DNA of 64,000 bases from Clostridium beijerinckii (GTDB lineage Bacteria; Bacillota; Clostridia; Clostridiales; Clostridiaceae). Below the pieces are notes generated by a model. The model was not told the DNA's origin. It saw only the letters and a program-made list of their open reading frames with translations, and searched no databases. The stretch spans positions 4,948,001 through 5,012,000 of the forward strand of contig NZ_CP073653.1 in NCBI RefSeq assembly GCF_018223745.1. Direction: 5' to 3'. Below, in pieces: positions 44,790-54,688 of the stretch; the stretch's first letter is position 1; each line of letters begins with the position of its first letter. The position numbers were made by a program, and so were the translations under genes.

Positions 44790-45818
44790 TTATCTCCAAA
44801 TTAACCCACACAACAACTCAAACAATTCTAATAAATTTTTCGGATTTTTCCCCGTTAATTTTTTTATTTTTTCTAGCCTATAATTTAAAGTATTTCTATG
44901 TATATTTAATCTATTAGCCACATTACCGATATCCCCATTCTCTTCAATATATGCCTGTATAGTTTGAATAAGTTCTAATTTATTCCCTGCCTTATCAAGA
45001 TTTGACATCATTGATACCAAAGGTAATTTATTATCATGAGATAAATTGATAAAAAATTTCAAGTCATCATAGTTATAAACTAAACTTGCTGATTTTATCT
45101 TTGCTCCAAATTCCATTGCTAATTCTGCACTTTCTAGTGAAATAGCTGCGACATCTTCTTTTGCTCCAATGCTTATCCTATTTACATCTTTATTTGTTTT
45201 TAAGTTCTCGAGCAATCCATTATACATGTCCTTAGACGTAACAAAAAATGCTATTCTATTATCAACCTCACTATAATTTGAATACTTCTGATACAATATT
45301 TTAAAGCTTCGAGAATTTATATTTCCATCCACAAGAATAACTCTGCATTTTTTCGTAAGATCTATTCCATAGCTTTTAGCTCTTTGATGGAAACTTTCAT
45401 CGTATTTTATCTTTCTATGAGCTAGTTCATTATAAAATTTCTGCATACTTAATCTTTTGTTCTGAATTTCCTCGTCTGCTTTAGATTGTTCTATTAATAA
45501 AACTGCAGTTACACGGACGAGTTTACTAAATCTTCTTACCTCATCTGGATGCCCAGTTATTCCTATCACTCCTATTACTTTATTATTGATAATAATAGGT
45601 TCGTTGACCCCGGGCTTCATTCTATAATCTTCTTCATACACTTCGTTTATTTGTTGATTATCTATTGCTTCCCTAGCTCCCTCATGTACATTCCCAATTC
45701 TTTTAATATCTCCACTGCCTATGATTATTCCATTCTCATCCATAACATTTATATTGTAAGGAATTACATTCATCATTTCTAAAACAATTTTTTGTGCTAT
45801 GGTTTTAGATAGCGTCAT
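44790..45818 (-). CDS. CdaR-family sugar diacid/glycerate utilization regulator
   Basis: The 342-residue regulator has an N-terminal sugar-diacid recognition domain (LSKTIAQKIVLEMMNVIPYNINVMDENGIIIGSGD ... IGVIGITGHPDEVRRFSKLV). The C-terminal PucR/CdaR-type helix-turn-helix is DIGNVANRLNIHRNTLNYRLEKIKKLTGKNP. Start taken at MTLSK (ATG at 45818), 9 bp behind AAAGGG. In E. coli CdaR activates galactarate, glucarate and glycerate genes. The next genes upstream here are glycerate kinase and a GntP permease, so it very probably controls them. Confidence 0.9.
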   Translation of the reverse strand: MTLSKTIAQKIVLEMMNVIPYNINVMDENGIIIGSGDIKRIGNVHEGAREAIDNQQINEVYEEDYRMKPGVNEPIIINNKVIGVIGITGHPDEVRRFSKLVRVTAVLLIEQSKADEEIQNKRLSMQKFYNELAHRKIKYDESFHQRAKSYGIDLTKKCRVILVDGNINSRSFKILYQKYSNYSEVDNRIAFFVTSKDMYNGLLENLKTNKDVNRISIGAKEDVAAISLESAELAMEFGAKIKSASLVYNYDDLKFFINLSHDNKLPLVSMMSNLDKAGNKLELIQTIQAYIEENGDIGNVANRLNIHRNTLNYRLEKIKKLTGKNPKNLLELFELLCGLIWR

Positions 45819-46128
45819 ATCAATCATCCCTTTCTAGGCTATAATTATATTATAGAAATATAAGGCTATAATTTAAACTAAATTTTTTCAATATATTTAG
45901 AATATAAACAACTTGTAATATGAATTCTACCGAAAGCAGAAACATTATTATTCCGCAGAACTATGAAAATGTTTCTACTTTTTAATATAGTATTTGTTGT
46001 AAAGTGTAAATCTAATTTTCAAATTATTTATCTATCTACTATTTATTATGATACTTTTTAACAATAAAAAAAAGCTAACTATATATTAATTAGATTATCA
46101 ATCAAAATAATGTCCACATAGATAAATT

Positions 46129-46159
46129 AAAAGTGCGTCTTAAAATAAAACGCACTTTT
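46129..46159 (-). terminator. terminator of the glycerate kinase gene
   Basis: AAAAGTGCGT/ACGCACTTTT (46129-46138 and 46150-46159) is followed on the minus strand by TTTAATTTATC. The remaining 45819-46128 spacer holds only a weak AGAAACATT/AATGTTTCT hairpin (about 45941-45977) that might be a regulator site. Confidence 0.65.
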
Positions 46160-46183
46160 AATATTATACCTATATTAAATTAA

Positions 46184-47326
46184 TTAAAGTAGATTCATAA
46201 GCCTAACTACATTTTCAGCAGTCTTTTCAATATTCTCCTGACCTTTTACCAAAGCTTCTTCTAACGAAGTTGCCCCCTTAGTTATTCCAAATATTGAATC
46301 TATTCCACTTTCATATAGAACTTCTATATCTTCACCAACTCTCCCAGCTAGTGCAATTACCGGCTTATTATGTTTTTTAGCAATTGTAGCAACACCTAAA
46401 GGTGTTTTACCGTATTGAGTTTGAAAATCTATGCTTCCTTCTCCAGTCCATACCATGTCTGCTTCTTTCACTTTTTCTTCTAATGAAGCATATTGTATCA
46501 CCATTTCAATACCTTTTTTTAGAGTTCCATTTAAAAATGCCATAAGTCCAGCTCCAAGTCCTCCAGCTGCTCCAGCTCCTGGTTCATTTAAAACATCTTT
46601 TCCTAATTCTTTTTTTATTATGTCTGCATAATGTCTTAAATTATTATCCAATATTTCTATCATTTCATGTGTTGCTCCCTTTTGTGGTCCAAATACATTC
46701 GAAGCTCCTTTTTCACCACAAAGAGGATTATTAACGTCACAGGCTACCTCAATTACAACATCTTTTAATCTTGGGTCAAAATTCTTTAAGTCTAAACTAT
46801 TTAGTTTTCCTAATTCTCCACCACCAAGAGCTAATTCATTGCCTTTATCATCTAATAGTTTTCCTCCAAGTGCCTGTATAACTCCTGCTCCACCATCATT
46901 AGTAGCACTTCCTCCAATACCTATTAATAGTTTTTTTACACCTCTATCTAAACATGCCTTTATAAGTTGTCCAGTACCATAAGTTGTAGTTAGTAAAGGA
47001 TTCCTCTGATCTGGTGGTACTAAATGTATTCCACTTGCACTAGCCATTTCCAATATTCCTATTTCTTTATCTCCCAAAATACCATACTGTGCTTCTACTT
47101 GATTACCAAGGGGCCCCATTACCTTTAATGAATATATTTCTCCATTAGTAGCATCTACTAATGACTGCATAGTTCCTTCTCCACCATCAGCCATAGGCAC
47201 ATGTAAGCATTTTATATCACTATTTGCTTTTTTTATTCCTCTTTCCATTGCCTCGCAAGCTTCTTTTGCTGTCATGCTCTCTTTAAAAGAATCAGGTGCT
47301 AATACAATAACTAAATCTTTTTTCAT
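46184..47326 (-). CDS. glxK: glycerate 2-kinase (GlxK/GarK family)
   Basis: This 380-residue cytosolic kinase phosphorylates D-glycerate to 2-phosphoglycerate, feeding it into glycolysis. Family blocks are VLAPDSFKESMTAKEACEAMERGI, PMADGGEGTMQSLV, LEMASASGIHLVP, TTYGTGQLIKACLDRGVKKLLIGIGGSATNDGGAG, CDVNNPLCGEKGASNVFGPQKGA and GAGAAGGLGAGLMAF. I start at the ATG at 47326 behind GGAG, not at the TTG two codons earlier. It follows the GntP permease by 75 bp and is probably one operon with it. Confidence 0.94.
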   Translation of the reverse strand: MKKDLVIVLAPDSFKESMTAKEACEAMERGIKKANSDIKCLHVPMADGGEGTMQSLVDATNGEIYSLKVMGPLGNQVEAQYGILGDKEIGILEMASASGIHLVPPDQRNPLLTTTYGTGQLIKACLDRGVKKLLIGIGGSATNDGGAGVIQALGGKLLDDKGNELALGGGELGKLNSLDLKNFDPRLKDVVIEVACDVNNPLCGEKGASNVFGPQKGATHEMIEILDNNLRHYADIIKKELGKDVLNEPGAGAAGGLGAGLMAFLNGTLKKGIEMVIQYASLEEKVKEADMVWTGEGSIDFQTQYGKTPLGVATIAKKHNKPVIALAGRVGEDIEVLYESGIDSIFGITKGATSLEEALVKGQENIEKTAENVVRLMNLL

Positions 47327-47401
47327 TTTCAACGCTCCTAACTAAATTTTTATATTTTGTGAGATTATTAAATTAAATAAATTTTACTTATACTTATCTT
47401 A

Positions 47402-48688
47402 TTATTTTATAAAACCGTATATTATTATTGATACGATAACCATAGATCCTCCAACTATAGATTCATATGGCATTAATTTCATACGTTCCTTTATATTCAT
47501 TTTTACTGCATCTGCTGATGCGTGGAAGAAGTTACCATGAGGTAGATGATCGATAACTACAGCTCCTGTGTTGATCATAATTGCTGCACTTAAAGGCGCG
47601 ACACCAACAGCTAGTATTGCTTTCGCGAAAGTTCCTGTTGCTACAATTGCACCTGTAGATGTTGAAGCCGTAGCTGCTGCCATCAATATACCTGATATAG
47701 GTGCTAAAAATATTCCTGAAATACCTGTTTGTTGAATACAGTATACTACTGCATCACTTAAATTTGATTTAGAAATAATACCCGCTATTGCTCCAGCACC
47801 AATTAATATCATTACAGTTGGCGTCATTCTATTTAATCCTGATGTTGTATACTCAAGAATCTTACTACGTTGTCCCATTGCAAACAATCCGACTAATCCT
47901 GCTATAGGCAATATATACATTGCATCTATTTGAATAGTTGCTAAGAATTTCAGATGCAACATATTTGCTATAGGATTAAGTGCTAATAATATTACAGCAA
48001 CTATTGGCGCTACCATCGACTTTCCAAAACTTGGCTTTATCTTATTATCTACTCTAACTGGTATTTCTGACTCTTTAATCATTTCTCCTTTTTTACTAAT
48101 TAACGTCGCAACAAAATATGTAACTATAAGCCCAATTACAGCTGGTATAAATGCTCCTATCATAACTTGTGCTAATTCAACATTAAATCCTTTAGCTACC
48201 GCAATTGTATTAGGATTTGGAGAAATTATATTTCCAGCCTTACCTCCTCCTATCATAGCTAAAAGTATAGATGACTTAGTGATTCCAACTTTTTTAGCCA
48301 CAGGAAGCGCTATAGGTGCAACTATAATAACTGTAACCGGTATGAAAACTCCAACCGCTGTGATTATCATGCTTGATAGTGCAATTGCTAAGAGAACCTT
48401 TTTCTCTCCAAATTTTTCTACTATAGTCTCAGCAATTTTCTCTGCTGCTCCAGATTCAATTAATACACCTGCAAGCACTCCTGCTGCTATTACACGAACA
48501 ACCGCTCCCATTACGCTATTCGTACCTTCAATGATAGCTTGTGCTGTATTAGCTAAACTGGCTCCACCAATTAATCCGCCTATAACAGCCCCTCCAAAAA
48601 GTGCATATACAGGATTCACTTTCCTTAAAATTAGTATTATAGCGATTACTAATCCAATAATCGCTCCACTCCAATGAATAACTGCCAT
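47402..48688 (-). CDS. GntP-family permease (gluconate/glycerate:H+ symporter)
   Basis: This 428-residue inner-membrane symporter has about 12-13 helices. GntP-type signatures are YALFGGAVIGGLIGGA, AAGVLAGVLIESGAAEKIAE, IGGGKAGNIISPNPNTIAVAKGFNVELAQVM and TGAVVIDHLPHGNFFHASADAVKM. GntP members take up gluconate, glycerate or similar hydroxy acids with protons. The adjacent glycerate kinase makes D-glycerate the best guess. A cre-like sequence overlaps its promoter region. Confidence 0.93.
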   Translation of the reverse strand: MAVIHWSGAIIGLVIAIILILRKVNPVYALFGGAVIGGLIGGASLANTAQAIIEGTNSVMGAVVRVIAAGVLAGVLIESGAAEKIAETIVEKFGEKKVLLAIALSSMIITAVGVFIPVTVIIVAPIALPVAKKVGITKSSILLAMIGGGKAGNIISPNPNTIAVAKGFNVELAQVMIGAFIPAVIGLIVTYFVATLISKKGEMIKESEIPVRVDNKIKPSFGKSMVAPIVAVILLALNPIANMLHLKFLATIQIDAMYILPIAGLVGLFAMGQRSKILEYTTSGLNRMTPTVMILIGAGAIAGIISKSNLSDAVVYCIQQTGISGIFLAPISGILMAAATASTSTGAIVATGTFAKAILAVGVAPLSAAIMINTGAVVIDHLPHGNFFHASADAVKMNIKERMKLMPYESIVGGSMVIVSIIIYGFIK

Positions 48689-48734
48689 TTTACTTCCTCC
48701 TCAAATTCAATAATTATACAAATTTATACTTTAT

Positions 48735-48763
48735 TATACCGTGTAAGCGAGTTAACGTTTACT
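48735..48763 (-). promoter_or_regulatory. promoter region of gntP with cre-like site
   Basis: A -10 TATAAT (about 48735-48740) is preceded by AGTAAACGTTAACT (48750-48763, minus strand), which matches the classic cre core except at its outer bases. There is no good -35, so an activator such as the CdaR protein is likely. Confidence 0.4.
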
Positions 48764-48914
48764 AACATATACATAATAATATATTTAGTAAGACCTTGAT
48801 ATTGTTTACTTGACATTTTTTTTTGTGTATTTGAACAATAGGCTCTTAATTTAAATCTTATGTGCTACTTTATTAGTTGAATTTTCATACTATGCACAGC
48901 TTTTAAATATCTAT

Positions 48915-49000
48915 GCCTTCTTACGTGAAACTGCCGCTGCAGCGAGTCTTTCTTCATAAGTTTAATATTATTAAACTCTGAAAGTCTGGCTTTTAATAGT
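48915..49000 (-). ncRNA. structured element between the flavodiiron fusion gene and gntP
   Basis: This GC-richer island lies in the 482-bp spacer 48689-49170. On the minus strand it reads GCC-AGACUUU, a 9-bp AGUUUAAUA hairpin, then GAAGAAAGACUC, a CGCUGCAGCG palindrome and AAGGC. A CUUU/AAAG helix (with the same A-A mismatch as the 2.5-kb leader) encloses the hairpin, and GCC/GGC could close the whole. The 12-base block complementary to GAGTCTTTCTTC is shared with the leader at 2.5 kb. It lies about 230 nt before gntP. Strand and function are uncertain. Confidence 0.4.
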
Positions 49001-49082
49001 ATAATAGTAACTATTCTAACTGTTTTACTTCTTCAATTTATTTAATCTATTGTGCATTATAACAATAATTCAAAAATTAAAA

Positions 49083-49105
49083 GCTGCCGACATTTTGCCA
49101 GCAGC
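49083..49105 (-). terminator. terminator of the class F flavodiiron gene
   Basis: GCTGC/GCAGC stem with a GC-rich top, followed by TTTTAATTTTTG on the minus strand, 65 bp past the stop. Confidence 0.6.
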
Positions 49106-49170
49106 CTTAGAATAGAATAACCAAATTCAAATTAATTTCGTTATCTCCAAATTTAAATTATCTTAAATTT

Positions 49171-51705
49171 CTATTTAAACATATCTTTAAATAATCTACT
49201 TTCCTTCACATCTTGAGTTACTTTAGCCAAGTTGCTAGTATCTCCAATTAAAATAGCTCCACATAAACGGTTGTTTGCAAAATAATATTTTGTATATGTC
49301 TTCTTAACCGGATCTTTAAATTCAACTGTTTTATATTGGATTTCTGGGTTCTTACCGTTGTCACCAATTGCATACAGTGAAGTATTAGCTCCATTAAATG
49401 TTAATGCTGCATCTACTGTTTCATAAGTTAATGAGTCTCCCGCTGCATTAGCCCCTGCTACTTTTCCCATTTCTAGAGCTTGTGGCCATATTCCATAATT
49501 TATCCCATTATATTCTGCACAATCTCCACATGCATAAATATCAGAAATATTAGTCTCCATTTTTTCATTTACTATTACTGCTCTATTAACATCAATTCCT
49601 GCTTCCTGAGCTATTTTAGAATTAGGTACAATACCACAAGATATAACAACTAAATCAGCTGCAATAACTTCTCCTCCATTAATTCTAACTCCAGTAACTG
49701 AATCTTCACCCTCTATTTCATCAATTTTTACGCCTAATCTCACATCAATTCCTTGACCTTTAATTATTTCTTCAAGGAATTTTCCGCCTTCATAATCTAA
49801 TTGACGTCCCATTAATTTATCAGCAAGCTCTAATACTGTAACCTTGCATTTTGCTTTTGTTAATTCCCATGCAGCCTCAAGTCCGAGAACTCCTCCACCT
49901 ATTACAACTGCATTCTTTACCTTTGGCAATAATTCTGTAATTTTATCTGTATCGCAAATCCTACGGATTGCTATAACTTCTTTCTTATCTTTCCCTGAAA
50001 TTGGTGGAACAAAGCATTCAGCTCCTAAAGCATATATACATTTATCATACTTTAATTTAATTCCATCTTTAAACACAGCCTCTTTATCTTTAGCATTTAT
50101 TTGAATTAACTCTCTGTCAAGAACATTTGTAATATTATTTTCTTTATACCAAGCTTCATCATGAACTGCAATTTGTTTCGAATTAAATTTAGCTATCATT
50201 GACTTTGTAAGCATTGGACGATTATAACCTAGCACATTTTCATTAGAAACTAATACTATAGAGCAAGTTTCATTTCTTTCTCTTATAGACGTTGCAGCGC
50301 TTATACCTGCCGCTCCATTTCCCAGAATTAGATAAATTTCATTTGTATTATTTTTATAATTGCTATCATCTATTTCAACTGGTACGAAATTTTCTTTTCC
50401 TACACCACAAACTGGACATATTTCAAGACTTGAATCAAATATTTCTCCACACACTAAACATTTTACTAATGTTCTTTTAGCTGATTTTTTCTTTGGATTC
50501 TCTTTATTTTGAAGTATACATCCAAAATTATATCCATAATCATAAGCCTCACTTAATTCACTATCACTAGGCTTAAATTTAATTCTAAATCCATCATCTA
50601 CAACCTTCATCCTAAGTTGTTTTAATCTTTCTATAATGTGTGGAACTCCTTCACCACTCCATCCATAACTTCCAAAGGCACTAGCAAGTTTTCCTCCGTG
50701 TGTTCTAGCAAACATCTTTATAGTTAAATCCCAAATTGGCTCTAAAGCCTCACCAACTATAGTAGGTGTTCCAAATAAAATTCCATCAGCGAATCCTAAT
50801 TCTTCAATTACTTTTTCCTTATCATCTTCTACTAAATCGTACGATCTTACATCTATATCTCCGCTATCTTTAATACCTTCTGATATTTTACCAGCTAACT
50901 CTTTAGTATATCCATACGCACTAACATAAGGTATAATTACTGTTTTTCTTGGATTTGGATTAACTACAGTACACCATTCTTTATAAAGTTCCATGATTTC
51001 ATCAATCCTACAATCTATAACTGGACCATGCCCAGTACATATCATATCAATATCTAGATCTTTAATTCTATCTAATGCCTTAACCATGTATGGCGTCTTA
51101 AAAGGCCCAATGATACAATCAAAATAATATTTAGTAGCTCTTAAGTAACCCTCATTATCTTTAACCTTACTCAATAATATTTCATCAAAACTATAGTGAG
51201 ATCCAAACGAATCGCAAGTTATAAGGGTTTTATCCTCTTCAATATATGTATACATTGTATCTGGCCAATGTAAATTAGGTAAGAACATGAAACGTAATGT
51301 TTTATCTCCCAATTCTAAAGTATCATTTTCTTTTACTGTTATGCTATAAAAATCACGATTTACAATATTCTTTAGAAATCCTATAGCAACTTGTGTACCA
51401 ACTATTTTAATATTAGGATTGATTTCAATAAGCTTTTCTATACTCCCAGCATGATCAGGTTCTGTATGATTTACTACAATATAATCAATATCATTAATAT
51501 CAACTAATTTATTTAATGCACTTAAATACCCATCCCAAAATTTAGCTTTGGCAGTTTCAAATAATACAGTCTTTTCCCCTGTTTTAAGTAAGTAGGAATT
51601 ATAAGATGTTCCAAACTCTGTCTCCATAACTATATCAAATACTTTTAAACCAGGATCTAAAACTCCTGTCCAATAAAAATTCTTTTTTAATTCTAATATT
51701 TCCAT
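49171..51705 (-). CDS. class F flavodiiron protein: FDP-rubredoxin-NADH:rubredoxin oxidoreductase fusion
   Basis: This 844-residue cytosolic fusion reduces O2 (or NO) with NAD(P)H by itself. Metallo-beta-lactamase domain (1-250): all diiron ligands are present (His80, Glu82, Asp84, His146, Asp165, His226). Flavodoxin domain: about 255-395. Short-spaced rubredoxin: Cys416, Cys419, Cys430, Cys433 (CX2C-X10-CX2C). FAD/NAD oxidoreductase: about 455-844, with ILGNGAAGISAA and VIGGGVLGLEAAWEL. The same order is known from the C. difficile class F enzyme. The N-terminal 400 residues are very close to the protein at 53233-54456. It has a GGGAGG site. Confidence 0.94.
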   Translation of the reverse strand: MEILELKKNFYWTGVLDPGLKVFDIVMETEFGTSYNSYLLKTGEKTVLFETAKAKFWDGYLSALNKLVDINDIDYIVVNHTEPDHAGSIEKLIEINPNIKIVGTQVAIGFLKNIVNRDFYSITVKENDTLELGDKTLRFMFLPNLHWPDTMYTYIEEDKTLITCDSFGSHYSFDEILLSKVKDNEGYLRATKYYFDCIIGPFKTPYMVKALDRIKDLDIDMICTGHGPVIDCRIDEIMELYKEWCTVVNPNPRKTVIIPYVSAYGYTKELAGKISEGIKDSGDIDVRSYDLVEDDKEKVIEELGFADGILFGTPTIVGEALEPIWDLTIKMFARTHGGKLASAFGSYGWSGEGVPHIIERLKQLRMKVVDDGFRIKFKPSDSELSEAYDYGYNFGCILQNKENPKKKSAKRTLVKCLVCGEIFDSSLEICPVCGVGKENFVPVEIDDSNYKNNTNEIYLILGNGAAGISAATSIRERNETCSIVLVSNENVLGYNRPMLTKSMIAKFNSKQIAVHDEAWYKENNITNVLDRELIQINAKDKEAVFKDGIKLKYDKCIYALGAECFVPPISGKDKKEVIAIRRICDTDKITELLPKVKNAVVIGGGVLGLEAAWELTKAKCKVTVLELADKLMGRQLDYEGGKFLEEIIKGQGIDVRLGVKIDEIEGEDSVTGVRINGGEVIAADLVVISCGIVPNSKIAQEAGIDVNRAVIVNEKMETNISDIYACGDCAEYNGINYGIWPQALEMGKVAGANAAGDSLTYETVDAALTFNGANTSLYAIGDNGKNPEIQYKTVEFKDPVKKTYTKYYFANNRLCGAILIGDTSNLAKVTQDVKESRLFKDMFK

Positions 51706-51817
51706 ATAAAATTCCTCCCTATAACTTTCATCTATATGAAAATATTATACCTTTTTTTATAGTAAAACTGTATCAAATACTAGAAAATTATTATAATTCA
51801 CAATTAATAAATCTATT

Positions 51818-53071
51818 TTATAGGAAATAATACGAGTTTAAAAGGTATGATTCATTATATTTTACAGCCATCTTAAACAATTTATTTTTTATTAATTTTA
51901 TTGAAACTTTTCCATTTTTATAATCTTCAATACTTTTTAAAAAGCTCATTTTCTCTTTATCATCTGCTAAATTCTTAAAATATCCCCATACATGTAATGC
52001 AGTATTTATTGAATTTCCAATTGTTATTTCCTCTTCCATGGCATCTTCAATATAATTATAAAACTTAACCGCTGGATACTGAGTTTTATCTTTAAGCAGC
52101 TTCCTTATTTCTAAGTAATTTGAAGGAGAATTCTCTAAAACCTTGTATTTATATCTTCCCCATTCTTCCTCAAGTTTTTTTATTTTAGTATTTTCAGCTA
52201 TAGAATTTATACACTTTACAGCTGAAAAATTTTTATCCTTAACTTCAAGCATTATATCTATATCTTTCCCTTTTACACTTTCATAGAACTCTATAAACTT
52301 ATTAATTTTTATTGTATTTGAATGAGAGCCTGCCTTTTTTAATGGGTCTTGCTGAGAATAATGTATTTTCTGCCTTCCATCTTTCTCTCTCCATGTTTTA
52401 TTGCACTCACTTATCCAATATGAATCGCTTTTTTCTCTATCATAACAATTTATCTCATTATGAAGATTATCAAAAACAACTGGAATATTTAGTCCATTTC
52501 CTATTTTAAGAACATCATTTATATTGTACGATTTATCATCATTTTCAATAACAAGTCTTTCTTTCACCTGATCATTCAAACGTTTATAATTATCTGCGAA
52601 TCTTTTTATCGCCTGCTCTTTATCATTATAAACTCCACCAATATGCAATATAATTTTATGATTTTCTCCAATTCCAAAGTTATCCAAAACTTTAACATGA
52701 TAATTTAAATCTTCAATTGCTCTCTTTACAACATCATCATTAGGAGAATTAAGCACTGTATATTGCCCTGGATGCATCGATACCCTTATATCATTATCCA
52801 TAATCTTTCTACCTATTTCCCCAAATTCTTGGGAAAATATATTCCACCATGATAATTGGTTCAAATGACTGGATCCGAATGGTATTAAGTCTGAACTAAT
52901 CCTAAAAAGCTTTATATTATTCTTTATATTATATTCAATTATATTTTTAAGAGATTTCAAATTATACGATATTATTTCCAATAACTTTTCTTCAGTTAAA
53001 CTCTTAGCAGTGCAGCTTTTTAGATTGGCATCTGGAACTCCTATTGTTAAACATGCATATCCTATACTCAT
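51818..53071 (-). CDS. uvsE: UV DNA damage endonuclease UvsE/UvdE
   Basis: This 417-residue TIM-barrel endonuclease nicks DNA 5' to UV photoproducts and abasic sites. Diagnostic blocks are SIGYACLTIGVP, LFRISSDLIPFGSSH, VSMHPGQYTVLNSPNDDVV, KIILHIGGVYNDKEQAIKRFADNY, LVIENDDKSYNINDVLKI and PVVFDNLHNEIN, holding the His, Glu and Asp metal ligands, and the late MLEVKDKN. The C-terminal ~120 residues extend past the catalytic core, as in some clostridial members. It lies between the two flavodiiron genes on the same strand. Confidence 0.93.
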   Translation of the reverse strand: MSIGYACLTIGVPDANLKSCTAKSLTEEKLLEIISYNLKSLKNIIEYNIKNNIKLFRISSDLIPFGSSHLNQLSWWNIFSQEFGEIGRKIMDNDIRVSMHPGQYTVLNSPNDDVVKRAIEDLNYHVKVLDNFGIGENHKIILHIGGVYNDKEQAIKRFADNYKRLNDQVKERLVIENDDKSYNINDVLKIGNGLNIPVVFDNLHNEINCYDREKSDSYWISECNKTWREKDGRQKIHYSQQDPLKKAGSHSNTIKINKFIEFYESVKGKDIDIMLEVKDKNFSAVKCINSIAENTKIKKLEEEWGRYKYKVLENSPSNYLEIRKLLKDKTQYPAVKFYNYIEDAMEEEITIGNSINTALHVWGYFKNLADDKEKMSFLKSIEDYKNGKVSIKLIKNKLFKMAVKYNESYLLNSYYFL

Positions 53072-53188
53072 TCTTTAATCTCCTTTTCTAAGAATCATAA
53101 TTACTCATACCTTTGCCTTAGTACTCTTTTCTAAACAAAGTCAAAACCCATTCTTTAACTTGTCATTTTTAAAATATGATAACTAAAA

Positions 53189-53214
53189 TTAGGACTTATT
53201 ACAATAAGTCCTAA
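53189..53214 (-). terminator. terminator of fprA
   Basis: The perfect stem TTAGGACTTATT/AATAAGTCCTAA is followed by TTTTAGTT on the minus strand, 18 bp past the fprA stop. Confidence 0.75.
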
Positions 53215-53232
53215 TAAAATAACAATTACATA

Positions 53233-54456
53233 TTAATTTTTATTTAGATTTTCTTTATTTAAAAGCAGGAATCCAAAATTATAACCATAATCATAAGCAT
53301 CACTTAACTCACTCTCACTTGGTTTGAATTTAACACGGAATCCTTCATCAACAACCTTCATTCTAAGTTGCTTTAGTCTTTCTATAATATGAGGAACAGC
53401 TTCCCCACTCCATCCATAACTTCCAAAAGCACTTGCTAGTTTATTACCATGAGTTCTTGCAAAGATTGAAGTAGTTAAATCCCATATTGGCTTTAGAGCC
53501 TCACCAACTATTGTTGGTGAACCAAATAAAATACCATCTGCAAATTCTAGTTCTTCAAGAACTTTGTCTTTATCTGCCTCTACCATATCATAAACTCTAA
53601 CATCTATATCTCCACTAGCCTTAATTCCTTCTGCAATCTTTTCTGCTAATTCTTTTGTATACCCATACGCACTTACATATGGTATGATTACTGTCTTTCT
53701 AGGATTTGGATTTGAAACATTAGACCACTTCTTATAATATTCCATAATTTCATCTATTCTACAGTCAAGAACTGGACCATGTCCTGTACAAATCATATCA
53801 ATTTCTAAATCTTTAATCCTATCTAATGCTTTAATCATGAATGGATTCTTAAAAGGTCCAATAATACAATCGAAATAATATTTAAGAGCTCTTAAATATC
53901 CCTCATTATCTGTAACCTTACTTAGTAGAATTCCTTCAAAACTATAATGAGAACCAAATGAATCACAAGTAACTAAAGTCTTATCTTCTTCAATATAAGT
54001 ATACATTGTATCAGGCCAATGTAAATTTGGTACTGACATAAAACGTAAAGTTTTGTCACCCAAGCTTAAAGTCTCATTTTCTTTAACTATTATTCCATTA
54101 AATTCTCTGTTAACAATATTCTTCAAGAATCCTATAGCAACTTGGCTTCCAATAATCTTAATATTAGGATTCATTTCAATAAGTTTTTCTATACTCCCTG
54201 CATGATCTGGCTCAGTATGGTTTACTACAATATAGTCAATATCCTTAATATCAACTAGCTTATTTAACGCCTTTAAATATCCATCTAAAAACTTAGCCTT
54301 TGCAGTTTCAAATAATACTGTTTTTTCACTTGTTTTAAGTAAATAAGAATTATAAGAAGTTCCAAACTCTGTTTCCATGATAATATCAAATACCCTTAAA
54401 TTGGCATCTAATACTCCTGTCCAGTATAAATTTTTTTTCAATTCTAATATTTCCAT
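53233..54456 (-). CDS. fprA: flavodiiron protein FprA (class A)
   Basis: This 407-residue flavodiiron protein reduces O2 to water, and possibly NO. The metallo-beta-lactamase half has the ligand set HTEPDH, NLHWPDT, CDSFGSH and TGHGP. The flavodoxin half has IPYVSAYGYTKELAEKI and SAFGSYGWSGEAV. It lacks the rubredoxin and reductase domains of its neighbour, so it needs an external rubredoxin. I start at MEILELKK (ATG at 54456) behind GGGAGGG; the longer frame includes that site. The strong likeness to the first 400 residues of the class F protein points to a gene duplication around uvsE. Confidence 0.94.
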   Translation of the reverse strand: MEILELKKNLYWTGVLDANLRVFDIIMETEFGTSYNSYLLKTSEKTVLFETAKAKFLDGYLKALNKLVDIKDIDYIVVNHTEPDHAGSIEKLIEMNPNIKIIGSQVAIGFLKNIVNREFNGIIVKENETLSLGDKTLRFMSVPNLHWPDTMYTYIEEDKTLVTCDSFGSHYSFEGILLSKVTDNEGYLRALKYYFDCIIGPFKNPFMIKALDRIKDLEIDMICTGHGPVLDCRIDEIMEYYKKWSNVSNPNPRKTVIIPYVSAYGYTKELAEKIAEGIKASGDIDVRVYDMVEADKDKVLEELEFADGILFGSPTIVGEALKPIWDLTTSIFARTHGNKLASAFGSYGWSGEAVPHIIERLKQLRMKVVDEGFRVKFKPSESELSDAYDYGYNFGFLLLNKENLNKN

Positions 54457-54688
54457 GTAAAAATCCCTCCCTAGATATATTTCGTCCAAATCAGAACATT
54501 ATACACCTTTTTTGTATAACAAACAATTAATAATACCTTTAACATCGTTATACTAATGTATTTCGCCATATATATTATACACAAATTCTTATATATTTTC
54601 ATAAAAACATATAATATATTGCTTTTTCGTTAATTGACTATATATTTGCAAATTCTAAGTATAATCTCGTACTTTTTTACTTATTCCT

